DNA of 64,000 nt from Anaeromicrobium sp. (lineage in GTDB: Bacteria > Bacillota > Clostridia > Peptostreptococcales > Thermotaleaceae). The notes beneath the pieces were generated by a model that was not told where the DNA came from, ran no database searches, and saw only the letters and a program-made list of their open reading frames with translations. This document shows, piece by piece, positions 56,450-64,000 of the stretch. Every line of letters starts with the position of its first letter. Position 1 is the first letter of the stretch. The position numbers and the translations under genes are program-made. Location: positions 37,870-101,869 of the forward strand of contig NZ_JAOART010000045.1 of the NCBI RefSeq assembly GCF_025210435.1, read 5' to 3'.

Positions 56450-58099
56450 ATGGATAATGCCATGTTTTGTTATCAGTGTGAGCAAACGGCAGGAAGCAAG
56501 GGTTGTACTAAGGTAGGCGTATGTAGTAAATCCCCTGACGTAGCTAATCTGCAAGATGTGCTCATATTCTTAATGAAAGGTATAGGTTTTTATGCCACTA
56601 AGAATATAGAAAAAGGCAGTAAAATACCTAGGGAAATTGGAGAATTTTTTACAGAATGTGTATTTGCCACTTTAACTAATGTGAATTTTGATGAAGGTAG
56701 ATTTGTGAAATATATAATTAAGGCTAATGAAGTTAAAAAGCAGTTCAAAGAAAGTGCAGGAGATGTGGGACCAGTGCCAGAAGGTGCTGATTTTATAGCT
56801 CCAGAAACTAAGGGAGAAATGCTAAATATTCCTAAAATGCCTAACTTAGGAGTTATGGATGATGAAAATCTAGATATGGATATTCGTGCCTTAAGGGAAT
56901 TTTTAATTTATGGAATAAAGGGAATGGGTGCTTATCATCATCACGCCTATATATTAGGTAAATATGATGAAGAAGTGGCACATTTCATGTTTAAAGCCAT
57001 GGGTGCAACTCTAGATAAAAATTTGACCCTACAAGATTACTTTGATTTGAACATGGAATTGGGAAAGGTAAATTTAAAGTGTATGGGTCTATTAGATGGA
57101 GCTAACACAGATGCATTTGGTCATCCAGAGATAACAGAAGTATTGATAACTAAGAAAAAGGGACCTTTTATAGTTGTATCAGGCCACGACCTACGAGATT
57201 TAGGGGACCTACTAGAGCAATCAGAAGGAAAGGGCGTAAATATATATACCCATGGAGAAATGTTGCCATGTAATGCTTATCCAGGACTTAAAAAATATAA
57301 GCATTTAATTGGAAACTTTGGTGGAGCATGGCAAGATCAACAGAAGGAATTTGATAGTTTACCAGGAGCAGTTTTAATGACTAGTAACTGTATTATGAAA
57401 CCAAGGGAAAGTTATAAGGATAGAATATTCACATCTAGTATAGTTGGCTTTGAAGGTGTAGAACATATTGAAACGGTTGATGGGAAAAAGGATTTTACAC
57501 CAGTAATAGAGAAGGCATTAGAATTAGGAGGGTTCTCTCAAGATGAAGAAGAAAAGAGAATTCCTATTGGATTTGCAAGAAATACAGTACTTAGCCATGC
57601 AGGAACTATAGTGGATGCAGTTAAATCTGGACAAATAAGACACTTTTTCTTAATTGGCGGTTGTGATGGAGCTAGACCAGGTAGAAATTACTTTACTGAA
57701 TTTGCTGAAAAAACTCCACCAGATACAATCATACTAACATTGGCCTGTGGAAAGTATAGATTTAACAAGTTAGATTTAGGAAGTATAGGACCATTCCCTA
57801 GGATTCTTGATTGTGGACAATGTAATGATGCCTATTCAGCCATAGAAATAGCCCTTGCTTTAGCTAAGGCCTTTGATTGTGATGTGAATGAACTACCCAT
57901 TTCATATATAATTTCTTGGTATGAGCAAAAGGCAGTGGCAGTACTCCTAACCATGTTATACTTGGGTCTTAAAAATATTTACTTAGGACCTACATTGCCA
58001 GCATTTGTTACACCAAATGTATTACAAGTTCTAGTAGATAAATTTAACATTCAAAGTATAAGTACACCAGATGAAGATTTAAAAACCATATTAGGATAA
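56450..58099 (+). CDS. hcp: Hybrid-cluster protein (hydroxylamine reductase)
   Basis: 549 residues. Cys7, Cys10, Cys19 and Cys25 follow Cx2Cx8Cx5C, the spacing of strict-anaerobe class I proteins that hold a [4Fe-4S] cluster, not the [2Fe-2S] form of enterobacteria. Hybrid-cluster ligands lie in VSGHDLRDLGDL, THGEMLPCNAYPGLKKY, LIGGCDGARPGRNYF, TLACGKYRFNKLD and ILDCGQCNDAYSA. Family activities are NO and hydroxylamine reduction and protein nitrosation control. AGGAGG precedes the ATG. No reductase partner hcr is adjacent. Confidence 0.96.
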   Translation: MDNAMFCYQCEQTAGSKGCTKVGVCSKSPDVANLQDVLIFLMKGIGFYATKNIEKGSKIPREIGEFFTECVFATLTNVNFDEGRFVKYIIKANEVKKQFKESAGDVGPVPEGADFIAPETKGEMLNIPKMPNLGVMDDENLDMDIRALREFLIYGIKGMGAYHHHAYILGKYDEEVAHFMFKAMGATLDKNLTLQDYFDLNMELGKVNLKCMGLLDGANTDAFGHPEITEVLITKKKGPFIVVSGHDLRDLGDLLEQSEGKGVNIYTHGEMLPCNAYPGLKKYKHLIGNFGGAWQDQQKEFDSLPGAVLMTSNCIMKPRESYKDRIFTSSIVGFEGVEHIETVDGKKDFTPVIEKALELGGFSQDEEEKRIPIGFARNTVLSHAGTIVDAVKSGQIRHFFLIGGCDGARPGRNYFTEFAEKTPPDTIILTLACGKYRFNKLDLGSIGPFPRILDCGQCNDAYSAIEIALALAKAFDCDVNELPISYIISWYEQKAVAVLLTMLYLGLKNIYLGPTLPAFVTPNVLQVLVDKFNIQSISTPDEDLKTILG

Positions 58100-58102
58100 A
58101 AA

Positions 58103-58146
58103 ATAGGATGTGATTAAAGATATTATGGTCTTTTATCACATCCTAT
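58103..58146. terminator. Bidirectional terminator between hcp and the chemotaxis gene
   Basis: Arms ATAGGATGTGATTAAAGA and TCTTTTATCACATCCTAT with one mismatch around an 8-nt loop. A run on the left and AAAA on the right suit convergent genes. Confidence 0.85.
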
Positions 58147-58161
58147 AAAAATGTACTTATG

Positions 58162-60234
58162 TTACATTTTAAATTTAGTTAGAACATCTTCTAATTCTTG
58201 GGCTAATTGAGATAATCCTGCAGATGAATATGCCATTTCTTCAATGGATGCATTTTGTTCTTCCGTTGATGCAGATGCTTCCTCAGTTGCAGCAGCATTA
58301 TCTTCTGCTATTTCTACTAATTTTTCCATTATATTTAATATCTTATTTTTACCATCTTCTAAGGTCTTTCCAGATTTATTTAATTTTTCAATTATATCCT
58401 TTGAAATTTCTATATCAGAGGCAATTTTATTATATTTCTCTTCTATATTAGAAACGCTTAAGGATTGATCTTTGATTATTTTGTATACAACTGAAACTGA
58501 TTCTAGAGATTTTTCAGAATTAATCATTAACTCTTTTATAATAGCATCTATTTCCTTAGTAGATGAGGTAGATTCTTCTGCTAATTTTCTAATTTCTTCT
58601 GCTACCACTGCAAAGCCTTTACCATGTTCTCCAGCACGGGCAGCTTCTATGGCAGCATTTAATGCTAGTAAATTAGTTTGTTCTGCTATTTGGGCAATGA
58701 CTGCACTGGCGGCACCTATTTTGTTTGAACTACTATTAGCCTCTGTACTTACCCTATAAATTTCTTCTGCCGATTCCCTTGTCATTTTAGTTTTTTCAAC
58801 TAAATCATGTACGACCTGTAATCCTTCTTGCACATTTTTATCCATATTATCAGAACTATTGTTTAATTCATTTAAATATTCTTCATTTGTATTTATAATA
58901 TCTCCCAATACAGATGCATTTTCTGTACCTACCTGAGTATCCTGAGCTTGATTAGTAGCCCCAGATGCAATTTCTTCTATGGTCTTTCCAATTTCATGGG
59001 ATACAGATGTAACTTGTTGGGCTGTAGCAGATAATTGTTCAGATGATATGGCCACTTGAGATGAAGTTTCACCCACTTGCTTCAAGAATGCCCTTAGATT
59101 TTCAATTATAGACTGTATTCCATTAGAGATTGTCCCTATCTCATCCTTCCTATTTAATAATTTTTTATTTGTATCCTCCCTAATATCTAGGGTTGCTACC
59201 CTATTTGTTATTTTAGATAATTCTATTATAGGGTCTTGTATGTATTTAGAGATAAATAGGATTAGAATAAAACCTATTATTATGGATAGGGGAATTATTA
59301 TAATCATAACCCTTTCCATTTCTTTTAAGGGTAAAAAGGATTCTGATTCATCAACTTCTATTATTAATCCCATAGGGAAATCTCCTAATTCAATAACACT
59401 AATATTTCCAAATACATGATTGCCTAAATAATCTTCATATCGATCCATATGAGAATACTCAAAGTTTTTATTTTTGATTTCCTGAGATAATAGGCTTGTA
59501 GCTTGGGTGGATATAGTTTCCTTTAAGGATGAGTCCTTTGTATATGACCCCAATATAGTTTCTGTATGTAGTAATCCATTTTCATCTACTAGATAGGAAT
59601 CACCAGTTTTTCCTATCTTTTCTATACCCTTATGAACTATTTTATTTAATTTATCTTGATTTATTATTATATTTATTGTACCTAATATATTATATTTATC
59701 CTTATCATATATGGTTGTGGAAAGGGTCATAATATTTTCAGATGTTACATCAGAAAAAAACAATGGAGACCAATTTTGTTTTCCACTTAATGATTGTTTG
59801 ATATAATCTCTACTAGATAATTGAGCTCCCTTTATATTCTTACTATTTACAGAAAATATTCCCTGGCCCTTGTTATCTGTAATAAATATATCCGTATAAT
59901 TATATTCTTCCACTGCCACACCTAATAATTCCTTAAGCTGGTTTTCATGTATTGAAAAATTTTCCGATTCTATGCCATTTTCATAATAAGTTTGTAAAAA
60001 ACTATCTACCTCTTTAGATTTTGCAAAAAATTTTCCATCGCCCTTTCTCTCTGAAAAATAACTATTTAATTGTTCTTTAATTAATTCTGAGAACAGGTTA
60101 TTTTTAGAGTAGATTTCATCTGTTATGTTTTGTCTAACATTATAATAAAAAATTCCTGATAAGAGTAACAGTGGTATTAATCCCGTTACAATAAACATTA
60201 CTATTAACTTGTACTTCATTTTTAGATTACTCAT
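58162..60234 (-). CDS. Methyl-accepting chemotaxis protein
   Basis: 690 residues from the ATG at 60234, preceded by AAGGAGTGATACA; eleven upstream codons are open but lack a site. A membrane helix ([23 protein letters not shown]) precedes a double-Cache-type sensor ([35 protein letters not shown]), then a second helix near 310, HAMP and the signalling domain. The hairpin tip reads [47 protein letters not shown], shown here in parts: [15 protein letters not shown] and [18 protein letters not shown]. Ligand unknown; no che genes nearby. Confidence 0.94.
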   Translation of the reverse strand: MSNLKMKYKLIVMFIVTGLIPLLLLSGIFYYNVRQNITDEIYSKNNLFSELIKEQLNSYFSERKGDGKFFAKSKEVDSFLQTYYENGIESENFSIHENQLKELLGVAVEEYNYTDIFITDNKGQGIFSVNSKNIKGAQLSSRDYIKQSLSGKQNWSPLFFSDVTSENIMTLSTTIYDKDKYNILGTINIIINQDKLNKIVHKGIEKIGKTGDSYLVDENGLLHTETILGSYTKDSSLKETISTQATSLLSQEIKNKNFEYSHMDRYEDYLGNHVFGNISVIELGDFPMGLIIEVDESESFLPLKEMERVMIIIIPLSIIIGFILILFISKYIQDPIIELSKITNRVATLDIREDTNKKLLNRKDEIGTISNGIQSIIENLRAFLKQVGETSSQVAISSEQLSATAQQVTSVSHEIGKTIEEIASGATNQAQDTQVGTENASVLGDIINTNEEYLNELNNSSDNMDKNVQEGLQVVHDLVEKTKMTRESAEEIYRVSTEANSSSNKIGAASAVIAQIAEQTNLLALNAAIEAARAGEHGKGFAVVAEEIRKLAEESTSSTKEIDAIIKELMINSEKSLESVSVVYKIIKDQSLSVSNIEEKYNKIASDIEISKDIIEKLNKSGKTLEDGKNKILNIMEKLVEIAEDNAAATEEASASTEEQNASIEEMAYSSAGLSQLAQELEDVLTKFKM

Positions 60235-60320
60235 TGTATCACTCCTTATGAAAAAAAGTACATACATTTTGTCCTATTTTTCTATCATCTCACTAAAAGT
60301 TTTCCATCAGCACTACCTCC

Positions 60321-60350
60321 ATAATACCATGATTCTCCAATCATATGCAA
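60321..60350 (-). promoter_or_regulatory. Possible sigma-A promoter of the chemotaxis gene
   Basis: On the minus strand TTGCAT, an 18-bp spacer and TATTAT lie 87-116 bp before the start codon. A FliA-type promoter was looked for and not found. Confidence 0.45.
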
Positions 60351-60452
60351 ATAAATGTAAAAAATTACAAAATTTTCACATTGTTAGGTGGAAGACTTAT
60401 GAATAAAGTGTTAGTTTTTGTGAAAAATTCCTATAGATTTATCACATCATAT

Positions 60453-62141
60453 TTAAAAACGACCCGTTTTAAATATTGAGAATATTAACCATAAATACAT
60501 GAGTAAGGCTGCAACCAATCCAAATTTTAAAAGGGATAAGCTAAAGAGGTACTCTTGTGTGCCAACACGGGCAGCCATTCCAAAGCCTACTATGAGGCCT
60601 GCTATAATTATGCTTAGGGATAATAGGGCAATACTAAAAGAAATTTTATTAGTTATCTTATCAAAATGTTTTAGTATACCCCCTGTTCCTATAAACTTTA
60701 AGTTAAGATTATAATCTTCATCTTCTAATTTCCTAAAAAAGTTAAGAATAAAATCTGGAAAATTATGTATAAGACTAGCGTAGTCGAATATATTCTCTGC
60801 CAGGTTATTTTTAATAGCCTTTGGTGAGAATATATTTAACATGAGCTTCTTGGCCATAGGTTCGGCCACTTCTAATATATTTAACTCAGGATCTAGCTTT
60901 TCAACAACTCCTTCCATAGTACCCAAAGTTTTTACTAACATAGTAAACTCATTTGGGATAGTAAGGTTGTATTTAAAGGCTAGATTGAAGATTTCATTGA
61001 AAAATTCTCCTAGTTTTATGTCATTTAAGGGTAACTCAATATATTTATCCCTTAAATTATCTATTTCATATTGAAGCTTTTTTATGTCTGAACGTTTATT
61101 TATTATGTTTAGACCTGTTATGGCTTCCACTATGAGCTTACTATTTCTAAAGGTGATTCCTAACAGTATTTTTAAAAATTGTTTTTTTCTTTCTTCTCTC
61201 AATTTTCCGATCATACCAAAGTCTAAAAATGCAATATTATTATTGGGTAGGATCATAATGTTTCCTGGATGTGGGTCCCCATGATAAATACCATCTCTTA
61301 ATATTTGTTCAAATATGGATTTTGAAATTTTTCTAGCAATAAATTTAAAATCTACATTGGCTTCTTTTAAGGATTGAAAATCATTTAAACCAATACCATT
61401 TATATGCTCTAAGGTTAATATTCTTCTAGTTGTATAATCCCAATGAACTGTTGGTATAATAATTTTTTTGTCCTTTGACAAATTTTCTTTAAAGATTTCT
61501 GCATTTTCTCCTTCAACGATGAAATCCAATTCGTTTCTTAAAATATTTTGAAATTCACCAATCATAGTACTAAATTCATATAGTTTACCATATTTAGTAT
61601 GATTATCAATAAACCAGGCTAAATCTTTTAAAATCATTATATCTTCTTCAATTTTCTTTTCTATTCTAGGTCTTTGTATTTTTACTACAACCTGTTCACC
61701 AGTTTTTAACTTTCCCAAATGTACTTGAGCTATGGAAGCTGCTCCTAAAGGGTTTTTATTGAAATGGGTGAAAATATCTTCTAATTTTTCACCTAGTTCA
61801 TATTCTATAGAAGATTTGACCTCTTGAAAGGAAAAGGTTGGAGCATCATCATGAAGTTTTTCCAATTCATTTATAATATTTTCAGGAAGTAAATCTGGTC
61901 TTGTACTCATTATTTGACCAAGCTTTATAAAGGTTGGCCCAAGTTCTTCTAATGCCAACCGAAGTCTTTCCCCAATAGATAATTGTCTTTCATTTCCTTC
62001 TTTTTTTATTATTTTATTTTTTATATCCAAGTAATTTAAAATACCCAACTGATCTAAGGCTAGACCAAATCCATATTTCATAAATACCCTAATTATTTCT
62101 TTATATCGTTTTATATGCTTATATCTACTAATTGGTATCAA
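60453..62141 (-). CDS. UbiB/ABC1 family atypical kinase
   Basis: 562 residues from a TTG at 62141 with only a weak site (AGGTTGTG). KxGQ appears as FIKLGQIMSTRPDLLP, the alanine-rich loop as GAASIAQVHLGKL, then VVKIQRPRIEKKIEEDI. YHGDPHPGNIMI and AFLDFGMIGKL supply the catalytic and metal residues. Two C-terminal membrane helices (about 505-530 and 537-558) are normal for the family. In aerobes it aids ubiquinone synthesis; in an anaerobe without that quinone the role is unclear, and isoprenoid lipid handling is inferred. Confidence 0.92.
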   Translation of the reverse strand: MIPISRYKHIKRYKEIIRVFMKYGFGLALDQLGILNYLDIKNKIIKKEGNERQLSIGERLRLALEELGPTFIKLGQIMSTRPDLLPENIINELEKLHDDAPTFSFQEVKSSIEYELGEKLEDIFTHFNKNPLGAASIAQVHLGKLKTGEQVVVKIQRPRIEKKIEEDIMILKDLAWFIDNHTKYGKLYEFSTMIGEFQNILRNELDFIVEGENAEIFKENLSKDKKIIIPTVHWDYTTRRILTLEHINGIGLNDFQSLKEANVDFKFIARKISKSIFEQILRDGIYHGDPHPGNIMILPNNNIAFLDFGMIGKLREERKKQFLKILLGITFRNSKLIVEAITGLNIINKRSDIKKLQYEIDNLRDKYIELPLNDIKLGEFFNEIFNLAFKYNLTIPNEFTMLVKTLGTMEGVVEKLDPELNILEVAEPMAKKLMLNIFSPKAIKNNLAENIFDYASLIHNFPDFILNFFRKLEDEDYNLNLKFIGTGGILKHFDKITNKISFSIALLSLSIIIAGLIVGFGMAARVGTQEYLFSLSLLKFGLVAALLMYLWLIFSIFKTGRF

Positions 62142-62386
62142 TTAATATCACAACCTATTTAAAGTCTTATTTTTTTCAAAAACCTTTATAATATATTTTG
62201 ATAAATAAGTTTATATTTTATCCTATTATATGATTTTTCTTAATATAAGGCATATTCAAAAAACCATCTTTAACCTTACGTGCGAAATTCTCCCACTTCT
62301 AAAGTGGGAGATGGATAGCACTTGCCGATAGGCACAAACTTTGATACACTATAATCAGTTGTAAAGTTTGAAAGGTAGTGTTATGA

Positions 62387-62785
62387 ATGAAATTAGATAG
62401 TAATAATCATTCAGTGTTCCTGTTGAATTATCATCTAGTATTAGTTATAAAATATAGACGTAAAGTTATAAATAATAAAATATCAGATAGATTAAAAGAG
62501 ATATTTGAGTATATTAGTCCTAAATATAACATCATTTTAGAAGAGTGGAATCACGATTTAGACCATGTACATATGCTTTTTAGAAGTGCTCCAAATACTA
62601 ATATATCTAAATTTCTCAATGCTTATAAAAGTGCTAGTAGCAGATTAATAAAAAAAGAATATCCCATAATAAAAAAACAGCTATGGAAAGAATATTTTTG
62701 GAGTAGGAGTTATTGTCTTATAACAACTGGAGGTGCTCCCATAGATGTAGTCAAAAAATATATAGAAAATCAAGGCATTAAGTGA
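62387..62785 (+). CDS. tnpA: IS200/IS605 transposase TnpA (Y1, HUH)
   Basis: 132 residues, typical of the family. The HUH motif is in LDHVHMLFRSAP and the catalytic tyrosine in VVKKYIENQ near the C-terminus. Conserved WKEYFWSRSYCLITTGGAP precedes it. A rather short left end of about 105 bp with a stem-loop lies in front. Single-strand cutting and joining at subterminal hairpins is family knowledge. Confidence 0.93.
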   Translation: MKLDSNNHSVFLLNYHLVLVIKYRRKVINNKISDRLKEIFEYISPKYNIILEEWNHDLDHVHMLFRSAPNTNISKFLNAYKSASSRLIKKEYPIIKKQLWKEYFWSRSYCLITTGGAPIDVVKKYIENQGIK

Positions 62786-62795
62786 GGTGAGATGA

Positions 62796-63884
62796 TTGAA
62801 AAAAGCTTACAAATATAGAATATATCCTAATGAAGAACAAAAATTATATTTTGCTAAAACTTTTGGATGTACTAGATTTGTATATAATCAAATGTTAGCT
62901 GATAGAATTAAGTCCTATGAAGAAAATAAAGATTTAGATATAAAAAATATAAAATATCCAACTCCTGCTCAATATAAAAAAGAATATGAATGGCTAAAAG
63001 AAGTTGATAGTTTAGCTTTAGCTAATGCTCAACTAAATTTAGACAAGGCATATAAAAATTTTTTCAGAGATAAATCTGTAGGATTTCCAAAATTCAAAAG
63101 TAAGAAAAGTAACTATCATAGCTACACTACTAATAACCAAAAAGGTACTGTATATATTGAAAATGGCTATATAAAGTTACCTAAACTTAAATCTATGGTT
63201 AAAATAAAGAAACATAGAGAATTTGTTGGAATTATAAAAAGTTGCGCCATATCTAAGACACCTAGTAACAAATATTATATTTCTATTTTGGTTGATAGTG
63301 AGAATATTCAGTTGCCTAAAGTAGAAAATAAAGTAGGTGTAGATGTTGGAATAAAAGAATTTGCAATTTGTTCTAATGGTGATAGGTTTGACAATCCTAA
63401 GTGGTTGAGAAAATCAGAGAAAAGACTTGCTAAACTCCAAAAGGATTTGTCAAGAAAGAAAAAAGGCAGTAGTAACAGATATAAAGCAAGGCTAAAGGTA
63501 GCTAAATTATATGAAAAAATAACTTATCAAAGAAATGATTTTCTAAACAAGTTATCTATAAAACTAATTAGAGAAAACCAATCAATAGTAATAGAAGACT
63601 TGAGAGTAAAGAATATGATGAAAAATCATAAGTTGGCAAAAGCAATAGGTGAAGTGTCATGGGCTGAATTCAGAAGAATGTTAGAATACAAGTCAAAATG
63701 GTATGGCAGAGAGATAGTCATAGCACCATCTAATTATGCAAGTAGTCAATTGTGTTCTGAATGTGGATATAAAAATACTGATGTAAAAAATCTAAAACTA
63801 AGAAAATGGATATGCCCAGAGTGCAATACTCACCATGATAGAGATATAAATGCTAGTAAAAATCTACTGAAATTAGCTATATAA
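62796..63884 (+). CDS. tnpB: TnpB, RNA-guided nuclease of IS605 type
   Basis: 362 residues from a TTG at 62796 after GAGGTGAG; the ATG four bases upstream is out of frame. RuvC residues are complete: Asp in [11 protein letters not shown] near 186, Glu in [11 protein letters not shown] near 267 and Asp in HDRDINAS near 349. The zinc finger CSECG...CPECN lies between the last two. The N-terminal helix-turn-helix ([19 protein letters not shown]) is normal. It is the ancestor family of Cas12 and would use the RNA from the right end to cut the empty donor site. 10 bp after tnpA. Confidence 0.95.
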   Translation: MKKAYKYRIYPNEEQKLYFAKTFGCTRFVYNQMLADRIKSYEENKDLDIKNIKYPTPAQYKKEYEWLKEVDSLALANAQLNLDKAYKNFFRDKSVGFPKFKSKKSNYHSYTTNNQKGTVYIENGYIKLPKLKSMVKIKKHREFVGIIKSCAISKTPSNKYYISILVDSENIQLPKVENKVGVDVGIKEFAICSNGDRFDNPKWLRKSEKRLAKLQKDLSRKKKGSSNRYKARLKVAKLYEKITYQRNDFLNKLSIKLIRENQSIVIEDLRVKNMMKNHKLAKAIGEVSWAEFRRMLEYKSKWYGREIVIAPSNYASSQLCSECGYKNTDVKNLKLRKWICPECNTHHDRDINASKNLLKLAI

Positions 63885-64000
63885 TTTTGGTACTTATGTG
63901 AGGTCGGTGCGACCTTGTTAGCTTGGGTAAACTTGGCACGTTGGTGCTATTGACCAAGAAGCTCCCACTTCAACCGTTAGGTAAGTGGAGAGTAGTTCAC
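63885..64000 (+). ncRNA. Putative omega RNA (right end of the IS element)
   Basis: Non-coding stretch after tnpB with stems GGTCGGTGCGACC (near 63903-63915) and CCAAG/CTTGG pairing around 63936-63961, followed by the right-end hairpin. In ISDra2 and relatives the guide RNA spans the tnpB 3' end and this region, and its guide is the flanking host DNA, which lies outside this window. Boundaries are estimates. Confidence 0.65.

Larger units (their letters stand above)
62280..64000 (+). mobile_element. IS200/IS605-family element with tnpA and tnpB
   Basis: Contains tnpA and tnpB in the same orientation, with subterminal hairpins CTCCCACTT-CTA-AAGTGGGAG (62290-62310) and CTCCCACTT...AAGTGGAG (63962-63990). 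TTAC at 62276-62279 would be the target just left of the element, as in IS608. The right end is taken at the TTCAC that ends the window, so the true boundary could lie a few bases beyond. Such elements move as single strands and leave no target duplication. Both genes look intact. Confidence 0.88.

Noticed and set aside
60427-60445. Another end of the 239-bp repeat (TATAGATTTATC)
   Set aside because: Only about 12 bases match, with no arm, core or right end nearby.
63935-63952. Second sigma-54-like promoter (TGGCACGTTGGTGCTA)
   Set aside because: The GC of the -12 element is one base too close to the -24 element, and the sequence is part of the folded right end of the IS element.

Overview
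The window is low-GC DNA from an anaerobic, endospore-forming member of the Clostridia. Evidence for this: spoIIR, sleB and ypeB; a complete set of lysine aminomutase genes; a hybrid-cluster protein whose cysteine spacing fits the strict-anaerobe class; and strong GGAGG ribosome sites with frequent TTG and GTG starts. A genus cannot be named safely from this stretch.

Layout. 1-4330 (minus): the 5' part of dnaE, cut by the window edge, and an HD-GYP protein. 4909-14168 (minus): a glycan-use locus with an AraC-type response regulator, a YesM-type histidine kinase, a sugar-binding lipoprotein, two permeases, a GH127 beta-L-arabinofuranosidase and a DUF624 protein. 14396-20438 (mostly minus): the conserved Firmicutes block murB, PHP phosphoesterase, rapZ, glmR, Nudix, whiA and HPr, with a tiny cysteine-rich DUF1540 gene on the opposite strand. 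20506-25409: an orphan membrane-anchored solute-binding protein, then spoIIR, sleB and ypeB. 25811-27345: ddl and a DUF1934 gene. 27503-36873: a sigma-54 activator and the kdd-kamA-kamB-kamC-kamD-kamE operon for the first steps of lysine fermentation. 37127-51937: cell-surface proteins (SLH, copper-amine-oxidase-like, Ig-like/TIG repeats, one of 2080 residues). 52121-62141: pyrG with a structured leader, a membrane glycosyltransferase, an NRDE protein, hcp, a chemotaxis receptor and a UbiB-family kinase. 62280-64000: an IS200/IS605 element with tnpA, tnpB and a putative omega RNA.

Two kinds of intergenic DNA are not explained by the genes. (1) A family of 238-239 bp elements with TATAGATTTC/GAAATCTATA ends: four complete copies, one right-truncated copy and one internal-deletion derivative. 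A long internal stem changes in both arms together between copies, so pairing itself appears to be maintained. (2) Five hairpin regions built from degenerate 7-nt repeats. Word content differs from locus to locus but the 7-nt period stays. Two of them split the kam operon exactly between its catalytic and accessory gene pairs.

Regulation visible in sequence: a consensus sigma-54 promoter before kdd with three matching 16-bp operator-like sites, two beside the activator's start and one 170-180 bp upstream of the promoter; a perfectly spaced sigma-A promoter and terminator-type leader before pyrG; a hairpin that would hide the spoIIR ribosome site; and a stem-loop between the binding-protein and permease genes of the glycan locus. 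No rRNA, tRNA or CRISPR array was seen.
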